Of a DNA stretch of 64,000 nucleotides, positions 25,198 to 35,255 are shown one piece after another; position 1 is the stretch's first letter, and each line of letters begins with the position of its first letter. Position numbers and translations under genes: made by a program. The stretch comes from an uncultured Dialister sp. (GTDB lineage Bacteria > Bacillota > Negativicutes > Veillonellales > Dialisteraceae): assembly GCA_900547785.1 (NCBI GenBank), contig URIB01000005.1, forward strand, positions 24,571 to 88,570, given 5' to 3'. The notes under the pieces are model-generated. The model made no database searches. It worked only from the letters and a program-made list of their open reading frames with translations, and had not been told where the DNA came from.

Positions 25198-25308
25198 ATT
25201 ACACAAACAAATAAAATTAACAATTAAAAATGATAGGTGAAACAGGCTTTGTCCTATAAGAAATAGTGAAAGTGAAAAGACATATGAATGTAAACGCAGG
25301 GAAAATTA

Positions 25309-25317
25309 TGGTATACT
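25309..25317 (+). promoter_or_regulatory. Extended -10 promoter of mscL
   Basis: TGGTATACT, 42 bases before the mscL start; no clear -35. Confidence 0.6.
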
Positions 25318-25359
25318 ACTCACAAAGGAAAATGTATTTGCAAAAGGAGATAAATTCAT

Positions 25360-25803
25360 ATGGGACTGATGAAAGAATTTAAAGAGTTTGCGGCCCGCGG
25401 TAATGTGATGGACATGGCAGTCGGTGTTATCATCGGCGGTGCTTTCGGAAAAATAGTTTCTTCGCTTGTGGACAATGTAATCATGCCGCCGATAGGCATG
25501 TTTATGGGCGGTATAGATTTTGCAAACCTTTTTATTAATTTGAGTAAGACGCCGGCAGCGACTTTGGCGGAAGCCAAAGAACTCAATATACCTGTTATTG
25601 CGTACGGACAGTTTTTGAATACGGTGATTGATTTTCTGGTGATTGCCTTTGTGATTTTCCTCATGATCCGGCAAATGAACAGAATGTTTCCCAAACCGGC
25701 GGAAGCACCGAAGTGTGCCTGCCCGTTCTGCAAAGAAACGATTGCCGATGATGCGACACGTTGCCCGCATTGTACGGCTGTTTTGGAAGAATCTTCCAAT
25801 TAA
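25360..25803 (+). CDS. mscL: Large-conductance mechanosensitive channel with C-terminal zinc ribbon
   Basis: Membrane safety valve opened by tension in hypo-osmotic shock. The N-terminal helix and TM1 match MscL (KEFAARGNVMDMAVGVIIGGAFGKIV), a periplasmic loop of about 40 residues follows, then TM2 (TVIDFLVIAFVIFLMI). At 147 residues it ends with a zinc-ribbon: CPFCKETIADDATRCPHC has two CxxC pairs 10 residues apart. That module is also known on some other MscL proteins and is absent from E. coli MscL. AAAAGGAGA precedes the start. Single-gene unit. Confidence 0.93.
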   Translation: MGLMKEFKEFAARGNVMDMAVGVIIGGAFGKIVSSLVDNVIMPPIGMFMGGIDFANLFINLSKTPAATLAEAKELNIPVIAYGQFLNTVIDFLVIAFVIFLMIRQMNRMFPKPAEAPKCACPFCKETIADDATRCPHCTAVLEESSN

Positions 25804-25811
25804 AACACAGA

Positions 25812-25843
25812 AGAGCATATTCTTGAAGGAGTATGCTTTTTTT
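25812..25843 (+). terminator. Intrinsic terminator of mscL
   Basis: AGCATA pairs with TATGCT (with a partly paired inner part) and is followed by seven T. Confidence 0.82.
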
Positions 25844-25919
25844 GTGCAAAAAATTTTCCATTCCCATGTCAAAAGCTCGTTTTATTTCTTCTTGCCGGTT
25901 GTAAAATCATCGGAAAACG

Positions 25920-25948
25920 TTGACTTTTTTCATTGGAATGACTATCAT
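25920..25948 (+). promoter_or_regulatory. Promoter of tRNA-Leu
   Basis: TTGACT (25920-25925), 17 bases, TATCAT (25943-25948); predicted start about 22 bases before the mature tRNA. Confidence 0.7.
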
Positions 25949-25976
25949 TAATAGTTGTTTTCAGGATACGTTATAT

Positions 25977-26060
25977 GCGAGCGTGGCGGAATTGGTAGAC
26001 GCACAGGATTTAGGATCCTGCGCCTTGTGCATGGGGGTTCGAGTCCCTTCGCTCGCACCA
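25977..26060 (+). tRNA. tRNA-Leu (anticodon TAG)
   Basis: An 84-base class II tRNA with encoded CCA. The acceptor arms GCGAGCG and CGCTCGC pair fully; the anticodon arm CAGGA/TCCTG encloses loop TTTAGGA, giving anticodon TAG that reads CUN leucine codons. There is a short variable arm (GCCTTGTGC region) and a normal T-arm GGTTCGAGTCC. Own promoter and terminator. Confidence 0.97.
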
Positions 26061-26064
26061 GAAA

Positions 26065-26088
26065 TAGCAGGTATATGCCTGCTTTTTT
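26065..26088 (+). terminator. Intrinsic terminator of tRNA-Leu
   Basis: AGCAGG pairs with CCTGCT, followed by six T, right after the CCA end. Confidence 0.88.
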
Positions 26089-26171
26089 CATTTACAGAGA
26101 AAATTTTCTGTGTTACCATAGGCAATAAGTTGTGAAGGTATGTAAGAATCATTGATGAGGGAGGGATAGGT

Positions 26172-27128
26172 ATGGCGATAAAGAAAAGAATCATCGGTGT
26201 AGTTGGAGTAGGGCATGTAGGTGCTCATGCGGCATTCAATTTGGGAATGATGGGAGTAGCCGATGAGGTACTGCTTTGTGATGTGAAAGAAAGCAAGGTT
26301 ACAAGTGAAGTGCAGGATTTAAATGATGCGGTCATGTATATGCCGAATCATGTCATTTACAAAGCGTCCGGTTATGAGGGGCTGAAAGATTGTGATGTCA
26401 TTATCAATGCTGTGGGAGATATCACGCTTTGCGCCTCGGGCACGAGAGATGCGGAGCTTGAAAATAGTGTGAAACAGGTGGCGGATTATGTGCCGAAGGT
26501 CATGGCGGCCGGTTTTCACGGTATTTTTGTGAGCATTACCAATCCTTGTGATGTCATTGCCCACCTGATTCAGGAGAAGAGCGGCCTTCCGAAAGGGCAT
26601 GTGATGGGGACGGGTACTTTACTCGATTCGTCCCGGCTGATTCACGCCATTTCGGGACAGACGGGTCTTGATCCCCGCGGATTTACGGCGTTTATGATGG
26701 GTGAGCACGGAAATTCGCAGATTGTTCCGTGGTCACAGATTTCCTTTTACGGGAAACCGTTGTCTGAAATGGAGCATGACCCTCAATTTCAATTTGATAA
26801 AAAAGAAATTGAGGAAAGAACGATCCGGGGAGGCTGGGTTACCTATGCTGGCAAGCAATGTACCGAGTATGGAATCGCTTCGGCGGGAGCCACTTTGGTG
26901 CGGACGATTCTCCATGATGAAAAACGGATTCTTCCCTGCTCGGCACCGCTTGACGGTGAGTATGGGCAAGAAGGGATTTTCTGCGGCGTTCCCGCTGTTA
27001 TTGGGGCGAACGGAGTGGAAAGGGTCATGGAATACCATTTGACGGAAGAAGAAATGAAACGTTTTACGGAATGCTGTGAAACGATTCGCGCCAATATTGC
27101 CAAAGGAAAAGCGGTTTTGGGAGAGTGA
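26172..27128 (+). CDS. L-2-hydroxyisocaproate dehydrogenase-like NAD-dependent 2-hydroxyacid dehydrogenase
   Basis: Member of the lactate/malate dehydrogenase family, 318 residues. The NAD fold has GVGHVGAHAAFNLGMMG; the catalytic histidine is in GEHGNSQ, and TGTLLDSSRL is conserved. Lactate dehydrogenases carry Gln and malate dehydrogenases Arg at the specificity position six residues before the catalytic Arg; here it is Leu (TLCASGTR). With the longer GDITLCASGTRDAEL loop it resembles L-2-hydroxyisocaproate dehydrogenases that reduce branched 2-oxoacids. Lactate or malate cannot be excluded. GAGGGAGGG precedes the ATG. Confidence 0.82.
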   Translation: MAIKKRIIGVVGVGHVGAHAAFNLGMMGVADEVLLCDVKESKVTSEVQDLNDAVMYMPNHVIYKASGYEGLKDCDVIINAVGDITLCASGTRDAELENSVKQVADYVPKVMAAGFHGIFVSITNPCDVIAHLIQEKSGLPKGHVMGTGTLLDSSRLIHAISGQTGLDPRGFTAFMMGEHGNSQIVPWSQISFYGKPLSEMEHDPQFQFDKKEIEERTIRGGWVTYAGKQCTEYGIASAGATLVRTILHDEKRILPCSAPLDGEYGQEGIFCGVPAVIGANGVERVMEYHLTEEEMKRFTECCETIRANIAKGKAVLGE

Positions 27129-27137
27129 CGTTGCAAG

Positions 27138-27166
27138 AAAAGCGGAGGTAAAAGTCCGCTTTTTGT
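27138..27166 (+). terminator. Intrinsic terminator
   Basis: AAAAGCGGA pairs with TCCGCTTTT and a T-rich tail follows, shortly after the dehydrogenase stop. Confidence 0.82.
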
Positions 27167-27235
27167 TTTGCTGGATTTCTTTTATTTTGAGGAAATAGTT
27201 TGTGCTCCATTCGTTATTTTTAAGTGATATATCTA

Positions 27236-27264
27236 TTGAAATAAAGAGCGGTGACCAGTACAAT
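27236..27264 (+). promoter_or_regulatory. Promoter of pyc
   Basis: TTGAAA (27236-27241), 17 bases, TACAAT (27259-27264), giving a leader of about 45 bases before pyc. Confidence 0.72.
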
Positions 27265-27316
27265 AATAAATATATAGGAAGATAACAAGGTGGGTTAATA
27301 CATCAGGGGGATTCTC

Positions 27317-30300
27317 ATGAGAAAAATCAACAAAGTTTTAGTAGCCAATCGAGGAGAGATCGCCATTCGTGTGTTTCGTGCATGTAATGAGTTGGGCATC
27401 AGAACGGTAGCGATTTATTCCAAGGAAGATGTGCTGTCGCTTCACCGCAACCGTGCCGATGAAGCTTATTTGGTGGGTGAAAATGACAAGCCCATTGATG
27501 CCTATCTCGATATTGAGGATATCATCCGCATTTGTAAGGAGCATCATGTCGATGCCATCCATCCGGGGTACGGATTTCTCGCGGAAAATGCAAAATTGGC
27601 AAAACGATGCGAAGAGGAAGGAATTATCTTTATCGGTCCGAGAGTAGAGCATCTGATTATGTTCGGCGATAAGGTGAATGCCCGTATCCAGGCGGAAAAA
27701 GCGGATATTCCCAGAATCCCCGGCACGAAAGGGGCGGTTCGTGATTTCTCTGAGGTCAAGGCATTTGCGGAAGAGCATGGTTTCCCCGTCATGATTAAAG
27801 CGGTCAACGGTGGCGGCGGTCGCGGCATGAGAAATGTAGACTGCATGGAAGATTTGGAAGAAGCGTACCATAGAGCGAAGTCGGAAGCGAAAATGGCTTT
27901 TGGTGATGACGAGGTGTACGTAGAAAAGTGCGTCATGAACCCGAAGCATATCGAGGTTCAGATTTTGGGCGATGAAGCGGGGAATGTGGTGCATCTCTTT
28001 GAAAGAGACTGCTCCATACAGCGCCGTCATCAAAAGGTCATAGAAATGGCGCCTGCCTGGTCTTTGCCGCAGAGCTTGCGGAATGACATCTGTGAAGCGG
28101 CTGTCAAGCTGATGAAAAATGTAGGCTATTTGAATGCGGGAACGGTAGAGTTTTTGGTTAATGAAGATGAAAAGCATTTTTATTTCATTGAAGTCAATCC
28201 CCGTGTGCAGGTGGAACATACCGTAACGGAAATGATCACCGATGTGGATATCGTCAAGACACAGATTCTGATTGCCGAAGGCTACTCTTTGGACAGTGAG
28301 GAAATAGCCATCGGATTGCAGTCTGATATCTGGTTTAAAGGCGTGTCTGTCCAGTGCCGTATCACGACGGAAGATCCGAAAAACGGGTTTATGCCGGATA
28401 CGGGAAAAATTGTCGCATACCGTTCCGGCGGCGGCCCCGGCATCCGTCTTGATGCGGGGACGGCCTATACGGGAGCAGTCATTACACCGTACTATGATTC
28501 TCTCCTCGTCAAAGTGACAGCTCATGCGCTCCATCCTGCCGATGTGATTCACCGTATGCTCCGATGCCTTGATGAGTTTCGTATCAGCGGCGTGAAAACA
28601 AATATTTATTTCCTTCAAAATGTACTGCGGACAGAAGATTTTGTGCAGGGGCTTTGTGATGTTAATTACATCGACAAGCATCCGCAACTTTTGGAAGACA
28701 GCCATCTCATCAGCGACAGGGGCACCAAGCTTTTGTGCTACATCGGGGATATTATTGTGAACGGCTATGCAGGAGCGGGTCATCAGGACAAACCTGATTT
28801 TGCCGATGTACCGCAGCTTCCTTCCGATGAATCGCCGGTACCTGAAGGAACGAGGCAGCTTTTGGACAAGCTGGGACCGGAAAAATTTGCGAAATGGGTG
28901 CAGGACCAAAAAGAGGTCATGTTCATGGACACCACATATCGTGATGCCCACCAGTCACTTTTGGCTACCCGTGTGAGAACGCATGATATCATGAATGCGA
29001 TCCGCTATACGGCGCGTCATGTGCCGCAGCTTTTTTCCTTTGAAAATTGGGGCGGTGCCACTTTTGATGTAGCGTACCGGTTCCTTGACGAAAGCCCTTG
29101 GGACCGTCTCCGTCAAATGAGAAAGGCGGCGCCGAATATTTTATTCCAGATGCTGACCCGCGGGGCCAATACGGTAGGCTATACGAATTATCCGGAAAAT
29201 GTAGTCCGTCATTTCATTGACCGGGCGGCAGAGAACGGTGTCGATGTATTCCGTATTTTCGACTGCTTGAACCAGCTTTCCCATATGACGATTTCCATTG
29301 ACGAAGTCAGGAAAAAAGGGAAACTGGCAGAGGCCTGCTTCTGCTACACCGGGGACATTATGGATCCGGCACGGCAAAAATATTCTTTAAAATATTACAC
29401 AGACCTTGCGAAAGAAATGGAAAAGGCGGGGGCTAATATTATAGCCATTAAGGATATGGCGGGACTTTTGAAACCGGAAGCCGCGTATGCTTTGATTTCC
29501 GCATTAAAAGATGCTGTCGATCTGCCTGTCCATCTCCACAGCCACGAAGGCGGCGGACTGACACTCTACAGCTATGCGAAAGCAGTTGAGGCGGGAGTTG
29601 ATATCGTCGATGTGGCAACAGGGGCGCTCTCCAACGGTACGAGCCAGCCTTCTATGACGGCGATGTACTATGCGCTGCAAAATCATCCGCGGCAGCCGAA
29701 ACTCGACATTGACGCTCTGGAAACAATTGACCGGTACTGGCAATCTGTCCGTCCCTACTATGCAGGGGTAGACAGCAAAATGGCAAGTCCGAATACAACG
29801 CTTTTCCAGCATGAAATGCCGGGAGGGCAGTTCTCCAATCTGCGCCAGCAGGCGACAGCGGTAGGATTGGGAGACCGGTGGCCTGAAGTTTGCCGCATGT
29901 ATGCGAAAGTGAATATGATGTTCGGCGATATTATTAAAGTGACGCCGTCTTCTAAAGTGGTGGGCGACATGACGCTCTTTATGGTGCAGAATGGGCTGAC
30001 GGAAGAAGATATTTATGAAAAAGGACATACTTTGGACTTCCCGCGATCCGTGGTAGATTTCTTTGACGGGAAATTGGGGATTCCCTATGGCGGATTCCCT
30101 GAAAAGCTGCAAAAAATTATTCTCCGCGGAGAAAAGCCGCATTTGGAATCCCGCCCGGCAGATGTGGATTTCGAAAAAGTCAAAGAAGAAATGAAAGAGA
30201 AAAACATGCCTTTGCGGGAAGAAGATGTTTCTTCGTATTGCATTTATCCGAAAGTATTTAGCGATTATGTCGACAGATACAAAAAGTTCGGGGATCTGTC

Positions 30301-30745
30301 CGTCCTTGATACGCCGACTTTCTTTTTCGGCATGAAGCCGGGGGAAGAAATCCGGGTCAATATAGAAGAAGGAAAAATGCTTCTGATCCGCCTTGACGGT
30401 GTAAGCAAAGCTGATGGAGAAGGAAACCGGAAAATCGGTTTCGAGCTGAACGGGATGCCCCGGGAAATCAAAGTGCATGATAAACATGTGGCGGATACGG
30501 TCGTGACTTCCAGAAAAGCAGATAAAGATATACCGGGAGAAATCGGAGCCACATTGTCAGGCGCTGTCGTGAAACTTCTCGTTGAAAAAGGAAGTCATGT
30601 GGGAAAAGGAGAACCCGTCATCGTTACGGAAGCGATGAAAATGGAAACGACGATTACCTCCCCTGTAGACGGAATCGTCAGTGAAATTCATGTAAAACCG
30701 GGAGCGCGGATAGAATCTGGCGATCTTCTTATGGTGATTGAATGA
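27317..30745 (+). CDS. pyc: Pyruvate carboxylase
   Basis: Biotin enzyme that carboxylates pyruvate to oxaloacetate, an anaplerotic step; here it may lead to C4 acids such as succinate. The 1142-residue single chain has the biotin carboxylase domain (about 1-450; GYGFLAENA, GGGGRGMRN, EVNPRVQVEHTVTE), the carboxyltransferase domain (about 530-800; FMDTTYRDAHQSLLATR) and the C-terminal biotin domain with EAMKMET carrying the biotin lysine. Complete. Own promoter; rubredoxin follows after 78 bases. Confidence 0.97.
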   Translation: MRKINKVLVANRGEIAIRVFRACNELGIRTVAIYSKEDVLSLHRNRADEAYLVGENDKPIDAYLDIEDIIRICKEHHVDAIHPGYGFLAENAKLAKRCEEEGIIFIGPRVEHLIMFGDKVNARIQAEKADIPRIPGTKGAVRDFSEVKAFAEEHGFPVMIKAVNGGGGRGMRNVDCMEDLEEAYHRAKSEAKMAFGDDEVYVEKCVMNPKHIEVQILGDEAGNVVHLFERDCSIQRRHQKVIEMAPAWSLPQSLRNDICEAAVKLMKNVGYLNAGTVEFLVNEDEKHFYFIEVNPRVQVEHTVTEMITDVDIVKTQILIAEGYSLDSEEIAIGLQSDIWFKGVSVQCRITTEDPKNGFMPDTGKIVAYRSGGGPGIRLDAGTAYTGAVITPYYDSLLVKVTAHALHPADVIHRMLRCLDEFRISGVKTNIYFLQNVLRTEDFVQGLCDVNYIDKHPQLLEDSHLISDRGTKLLCYIGDIIVNGYAGAGHQDKPDFADVPQLPSDESPVPEGTRQLLDKLGPEKFAKWVQDQKEVMFMDTTYRDAHQSLLATRVRTHDIMNAIRYTARHVPQLFSFENWGGATFDVAYRFLDESPWDRLRQMRKAAPNILFQMLTRGANTVGYTNYPENVVRHFIDRAAENGVDVFRIFDCLNQLSHMTISIDEVRKKGKLAEACFCYTGDIMDPARQKYSLKYYTDLAKEMEKAGANIIAIKDMAGLLKPEAAYALISALKDAVDLPVHLHSHEGGGLTLYSYAKAVEAGVDIVDVATGALSNGTSQPSMTAMYYALQNHPRQPKLDIDALETIDRYWQSVRPYYAGVDSKMASPNTTLFQHEMPGGQFSNLRQQATAVGLGDRWPEVCRMYAKVNMMFGDIIKVTPSSKVVGDMTLFMVQNGLTEEDIYEKGHTLDFPRSVVDFFDGKLGIPYGGFPEKLQKIILRGEKPHLESRPADVDFEKVKEEMKEKNMPLREEDVSSYCIYPKVFSDYVDRYKKFGDLSVLDTPTFFFGMKPGEEIRVNIEEGKMLLIRLDGVSKADGEGNRKIGFELNGMPREIKVHDKHVADTVVTSRKADKDIPGEIGATLSGAVVKLLVEKGSHVGKGEPVIVTEAMKMETTITSPVDGIVSEIHVKPGARIESGDLLMVIE

Positions 30746-30758
30746 CCGGAGTAAATAA

Positions 30759-30780
30759 CGGATTTTAAATCCGTTGTTTA
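30759..30780 (+). promoter_or_regulatory. Weak hairpin between pyc and the rubredoxin gene
   Basis: AACGGATTT pairs with AAATCCGTT, followed by a short T-rich tail. It may be a leaky terminator that lets some pyc transcript reach the rubredoxin gene. Confidence 0.5.
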
Positions 30781-30823
30781 AATACAAGTGAGTCAGGGTA
30801 AAAACCCGGAAAAGGAGTAAGAA

Positions 30824-30988
30824 ATGAAAAAATATGTTTGCAAGGCATGCGGATGGGTGTATGATGAAGCTTTGGGAGATCCGGACAACGGAATTGCACC
30901 GGGAACCAAGTGGGAAGATTTACCCGATGATTTCAAATGTCCCCTTTGCGGCGTGGACAAAGATGAATTTGAAGTTTACGAAGATTAA
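30824..30988 (+). CDS. Rubredoxin
   Basis: A 54-residue one-iron electron carrier. The two CxxC knuckles are CKACGWVYD and [12 protein letters not shown], with the conserved [11 protein letters not shown] loop and WEDLPDDF between. In anaerobes rubredoxin often passes electrons to oxygen- or peroxide-detoxifying enzymes. GGAGTAAGAA precedes the ATG. It is a small gene between pyc and rpoB. Confidence 0.96.
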   Translation: MKKYVCKACGWVYDEALGDPDNGIAPGTKWEDLPDDFKCPLCGVDKDEFEVYED

Positions 30989-30997
30989 ATAAAAAGA

Positions 30998-31033
30998 AAA
31001 CGGTCCTGTCTGAATTGGCAGGATCGTTTTTTC
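30998..31033 (+). terminator. Intrinsic terminator after the rubredoxin gene
   Basis: ACGGTCCTG pairs, with G-T pairs, to CAGGATCGT, and is followed by six T. Bases 31034-31270 are AT-rich, with two related tracts (31208-31220, 31247-31260) and no gene. Confidence 0.8.
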
Positions 31034-31274
31034 GTGCTTTTTTTCACTGTAGAGATGCATTCTTTCGTGTAAAAAAGATTTCGGGAATCCCGGCGGTTTG
31101 GTTTGCAAAGAAAAGAATTAAATGATAGAATAAACCGAAAGCACATTTCAATAAATAATGCAAGAGGAAAATCAATAGATAGAAAAGTTCTATATCGAAT
31201 AAAAATTATTTTATAAAAGGTAAAAACTGTTTGCGCATATAAAATAATTTTATTAAAAGGCTTAGAAGAATTTA

Positions 31275-31303
31275 TTGAAATAAGTGTTCTTGTATATTAT
31301 AAT
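31275..31303 (+). promoter_or_regulatory. Promoter of rpoB-rpoC
   Basis: TTGAAA (31275-31280), 17 bases, TATAAT (31298-31303), preceded by a very AT-rich stretch that could act as an UP element. Confidence 0.8.
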
Positions 31304-31347
31304 AATTTTTCATGAAAGTTTTATTTTACAGTTTTGAAAATGTATAG

Positions 31348-31388
31348 GAAAGCAAGGTTATCCGTTATCTGACCTTGCTTTGTTTTTC
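31348..31388 (+). terminator. Leader terminator/attenuator upstream of rpoB
   Basis: AAAGCAAGGT pairs with ACCTTGCTTT and is followed by GTTTTT. It lies after the rpoB promoter and 53 bases before rpoB, so part of the transcripts should stop here. This looks like an attenuator or it frees a short leader RNA of about 78 bases. Confidence 0.8.
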
Positions 31389-31440
31389 CTCGTTTCCAAG
31401 TCATGAATTTTATGTGTAGAAGGAAAGGGTGAGGCGTGGA

Positions 31441-34400
31441 ATGCCCAACAGCAAAATGTTCAGACCCGTCCGTGTAGGTAAAAAGAAAAGATATACCTAC
31501 GCCAGATCTCAGGAGGTTTTGGGGATGCCCCATCTCCTCGATTTACAGACCAAGTCTTATGAATGGTTCTGTGAGGAAGGGTTAAAAGATGTGTTTGCGG
31601 ATATTTCTCCGATTGAAGACAGTGCCCATAAGTGGGCGCTTCATTTCGGGGAGTACTATTTCAAGAAAGAAAAGTACAGCATTGACGAATGTAAATCCCG
31701 AGATGCTACGTATTCTGCGCCGCTGCAGGTAAAGGTACAACTCGTCAATAAAGAAACGGGAGAGATTAAAGAACACGATCTCTTCATGGGCGATTTCCCG
31801 ATTATGACGAATACGGGGACATTTATCATCAACGGTGCGGAACGTGTTATCGTATCCCAGCTCGTTCGTTCGCCCGGCGTTTACTACAAGAAAGAAATTG
31901 ATACGTTCGGTAAAGAAATCTATTCCGCCCAGCTGATTCCGAATCGCGGGGCCTGGATTGAGTTGGAAACGGATGCGAACGGAGTCGTTTTTGTCCGTAT
32001 TGACCGGAACAGAAAAATGCCGGTTACTTATCTGGTTCGTGCTTTGGGCTTTTCTTCCAATGAAGAAATCATGGAGCTTTTCAATAACGATATCCACATC
32101 GAAGAGACATTGAAGAAAGACCAGACGACAACGACGAAAGAAGCGCTTATTGAGATTTACAAAAAGCTGCGTCCCGGTGAACCGGCTACGGAAGAGAGCG
32201 GTATCACCCTGCTCCGTAATTTCTTTTACGATCCCCGCCGGTATGATCTGGCTAAAGTGGGGCGTTACAAGTTAAATAAGAAGCTTTCCTGGGAAAACCG
32301 TCTGAAAGGACACCGAACGGAAGGACCAGTTGTGGATACGGAAACCGGGGAAGTGATTATTCAGGGCAATGCGATTATTGACGACGAAGCGATAGAAATT
32401 CTTCGCAAGAGCGGAGTCTTCAGTCGCGGTGAAATGGTGGAAGTCATGACCCAGAAAGAAGACGGCACGCCTGTCAAAGTCATTTCTTCCAGCGGTATGC
32501 ATGAAGATAACTTCCGCACTTTGGACAGAGCGGACATTATTGCAACGATTGACTATTTGCTGAATATGATTCAAGGGTACGGACGGCCGGATGATATTGA
32601 CCATTTAGGAAATCGCCGTGTCCGTATGGTAGGAGAACTTTTGCAAAACCAGTTCCGTATCGGGCTGTCCCGTATGGAGCGCGTTGTCCGTGAAAGAATG
32701 ACAACCCAGGATCAGGATAAAATGACAGCCCAGGCGTTGGTCAATATTCGTCCTGTCGTAGCAGCCATCAAAGAGTTCTTCGGAAGCTCCCAGCTTTCCC
32801 AGTTTATGGATCAGACGAATCCTCTGGCGGAACTGACTCATAAACGCCGTCTTTCCGCATTGGGACCGGGCGGTCTTTCCAGAGAACGTGCAGGCTTTGA
32901 AGTTCGTGACGTGCATTATTCCCATTATGGGCGTATGTGTCCGGTAGAAACACCGGAAGGTCCGAATATCGGTCTGATTTCTTCCCTTTCCAACTACGGA
33001 ATTGTCAATAAATACGGTCTGATTGAAACGCCGTACCGTCTTGTTGACCCGAAAACACATCGTGTTACTGATAAATGCCGGTATGTAACAGCTGATATTG
33101 AAGAAGATAAAATCATAGCACAGGCGAGTGAAGTACTGACGAAAGACGGAAAGTTTGTAGACCGTTATGTGGCGTGCCGACATGGTGCGGACGTGTTGGA
33201 AGCCCTTCCTGAAGAAGTCGATTTGATGGACGTATCGCCGAAGCAGGTGGTTTCCATCGGTACATCTTTGATTCCGTTTTTGGAACATGATGATACGAAC
33301 CGTGCTCTTATGGGAGCGAACATGCAGCGTCAGGCCGTTCCCCTTCTCCGGCCGGAAGCGCCGCTTGTAGGAACAGGCATGGAATGGGTGGCCGGGCAGG
33401 ACTCCGGTGTCTGCGTTCTTGCCAAAAGGTTCGGCGTGGTTACTGAGGTCACGGGGCGGACGATTACCGTTAAGGCGGATAATGGCGAATATGACAGCTA
33501 TGACCTGATTAAATTTATGCGTTCCAACCAGAGTACCTGTATCAATCAGCGTCCTATCGTTTACAAAGGAGACCGGGTAGAAGCGGGTCAGACTTTGGCG
33601 GACGGCATGGCGACCGATGGCGGTGAACTGGCTTTGGGACACAATGTCCTTGTGGCCTTTGTATCCTGGGAAGGATATAACCATGAAGATGCGGTTCTGA
33701 TTTCCGAGCGTCTTTGCAGTGATGATTTATATACATCTATCCATATTGAGGAGTACGAATGTGACTCAAGAGATACGAAGCTGGGTGAAGAAGAAATTAC
33801 CCGACAGCTTTCCTCTGTCGGTGAAGATGCATTAAAAGATCTTGATGAAAACGGGATTATCCGCATCGGTGCCGACGTGCGGCCGGGCGATATTCTTGTC
33901 GGCAAAGTGACGCCGAAAGGAGAAACGGAACTTACGCCGGAAGAAAGACTTCTCAGAGCCATTTTCGGGGATAAAGAAAGAGAAGTGAGAGATACATCTC
34001 TGCGTGTACCTCACGGTGAATTCGGAAAAGTTGTTGATGTCAAGGTGTTTACCCGTGAAAATGGCGATGAACTTGCACCGGGCGTTAATAAATTGGTTCG
34101 TGTCTATATTGCACAGAAACGTAAAATCCGTGAAGGCGATAAAATGGCGGGCCGTCACGGAAACAAGTGCGTATGCTCTCGCATTATGCCTGTTGAAGAT
34201 ATGCCGTTTACGCCTGACGGACGGCCTGTCGATTTGGTTTTGAATCCTCTCGGCGTTCCGTCCCGTATGAATATCGGGCAGATTCTTGAAATCCATTTAT
34301 CCTGGGCGTGCCATATGCTTGGAGAAGAAATTAAAGCGGCACAAAAAGATCCGAAGCAGGCGAAGATTCTTGAAAAAAGACTCCGCAAAGCCGGATATGA

Positions 34401-35232
34401 CTTTGATGCTTACGGGATGCCTGAACCTACCGATTCGGGGATTCATATAGCAACTCCCGTCTTTGACGGCTGCCGTGACGAGGATTTGGCAGCGACGCTG
34501 GCGGCAGCGGGACTTCCTGTCAATGCAAAGTCTGAATTGTATGACGGCCGTACCGGTGAAAAGTTGGACGGACAGGTGACTATCGGCTGGAAATATATGC
34601 TGAAACTCCATCACCTGGTAGACGATAAAATTCATGCCCGCTCCACAGGTCCTTATTCGCTCGTGACCCAGCAGCCGCTCGGCGGTAAAGCGCAGTTCGG
34701 CGGACAGCGTTTCGGGGAAATGGAAGTATGGGCGCTGGAAGCTTATGGAGCCGCCTATACACTCCAGGAAATTTTGACGGTAAAATCCGATGACGTCATC
34801 GGACGAGTGAAAGCTTACGAGAAGATTGTCAAAGGGGAAAATATCCCGAATCCGGGAGTGCCGGAATCTTTCAAGGTTCTTATGAAAGAACTCCAGTCTA
34901 TCGGACTCGACGTCAGAATTTTAAATGAAAACGATGAAGAAGTTGTATTGAAAGAATTAGACGAATCCGATTTAGAGCAGGGATTCGGCGGCGGACGTTT
35001 CCGCAAAGAAGAAGTGAAAGAAGCCATGGAAGGCGATGATGCCGTATCCGCCTCCCGGGGAGCGATGGAATCCAACATTTCCGGAGAAGGAAAAGGAACA
35101 CAGCTGAATGATGTAGCTTCTTTCAATGATACCCTTGAGGCGGAAGTGACCGCTGATGAACCTGAAGATTCTTCTTTTACTGAAACCGATATTGATATGG
35201 AAACGGGTCTTGCCGATGACCCTGAAGCCTGA
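31441..35232 (+). CDS. rpoB: DNA-directed RNA polymerase subunit beta
   Basis: Core RNA polymerase subunit of 1263 residues. The rifampicin-pocket cluster [29 protein letters not shown] keeps the sensitive residues Asp, His and Ser. Catalytic-domain motifs such as [10 protein letters not shown] and [18 protein letters not shown] follow, and an acidic tail extends the C-terminus. The ATG at 31441 has GGGTGAGG six bases upstream and is preferred over a GTG at 31429. It is not preceded by rplL, unlike the common rplKAJL-rpoBC order. Confidence 0.97.
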   Translation: MPNSKMFRPVRVGKKKRYTYARSQEVLGMPHLLDLQTKSYEWFCEEGLKDVFADISPIEDSAHKWALHFGEYYFKKEKYSIDECKSRDATYSAPLQVKVQLVNKETGEIKEHDLFMGDFPIMTNTGTFIINGAERVIVSQLVRSPGVYYKKEIDTFGKEIYSAQLIPNRGAWIELETDANGVVFVRIDRNRKMPVTYLVRALGFSSNEEIMELFNNDIHIEETLKKDQTTTTKEALIEIYKKLRPGEPATEESGITLLRNFFYDPRRYDLAKVGRYKLNKKLSWENRLKGHRTEGPVVDTETGEVIIQGNAIIDDEAIEILRKSGVFSRGEMVEVMTQKEDGTPVKVISSSGMHEDNFRTLDRADIIATIDYLLNMIQGYGRPDDIDHLGNRRVRMVGELLQNQFRIGLSRMERVVRERMTTQDQDKMTAQALVNIRPVVAAIKEFFGSSQLSQFMDQTNPLAELTHKRRLSALGPGGLSRERAGFEVRDVHYSHYGRMCPVETPEGPNIGLISSLSNYGIVNKYGLIETPYRLVDPKTHRVTDKCRYVTADIEEDKIIAQASEVLTKDGKFVDRYVACRHGADVLEALPEEVDLMDVSPKQVVSIGTSLIPFLEHDDTNRALMGANMQRQAVPLLRPEAPLVGTGMEWVAGQDSGVCVLAKRFGVVTEVTGRTITVKADNGEYDSYDLIKFMRSNQSTCINQRPIVYKGDRVEAGQTLADGMATDGGELALGHNVLVAFVSWEGYNHEDAVLISERLCSDDLYTSIHIEEYECDSRDTKLGEEEITRQLSSVGEDALKDLDENGIIRIGADVRPGDILVGKVTPKGETELTPEERLLRAIFGDKEREVRDTSLRVPHGEFGKVVDVKVFTRENGDELAPGVNKLVRVYIAQKRKIREGDKMAGRHGNKCVCSRIMPVEDMPFTPDGRPVDLVLNPLGVPSRMNIGQILEIHLSWACHMLGEEIKAAQKDPKQAKILEKRLRKAGYDFDAYGMPEPTDSGIHIATPVFDGCRDEDLAATLAAAGLPVNAKSELYDGRTGEKLDGQVTIGWKYMLKLHHLVDDKIHARSTGPYSLVTQQPLGGKAQFGGQRFGEMEVWALEAYGAAYTLQEILTVKSDDVIGRVKAYEKIVKGENIPNPGVPESFKVLMKELQSIGLDVRILNENDEEVVLKELDESDLEQGFGGGRFRKEEVKEAMEGDDAVSASRGAMESNISGEGKGTQLNDVASFNDTLEAEVTADEPEDSSFTETDIDMETGLADDPEA

Positions 35233-35255
35233 TTCCGGAAAGGAGCGCCAATAAA

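Noticed and set aside
25042..25227. Plus-strand frame of 61 codons across the candidate RNA
   Set aside because: It reads through two strong hairpins and ends in AT-rich DNA; no upstream promoter or ribosome site for its first ATG.
32800..32910. Rifampicin-resistance substitutions in rpoB
   Set aside because: The cluster keeps the sensitive residues (Asp in FMDQ, His in THKRR, Ser in RRLSALG).
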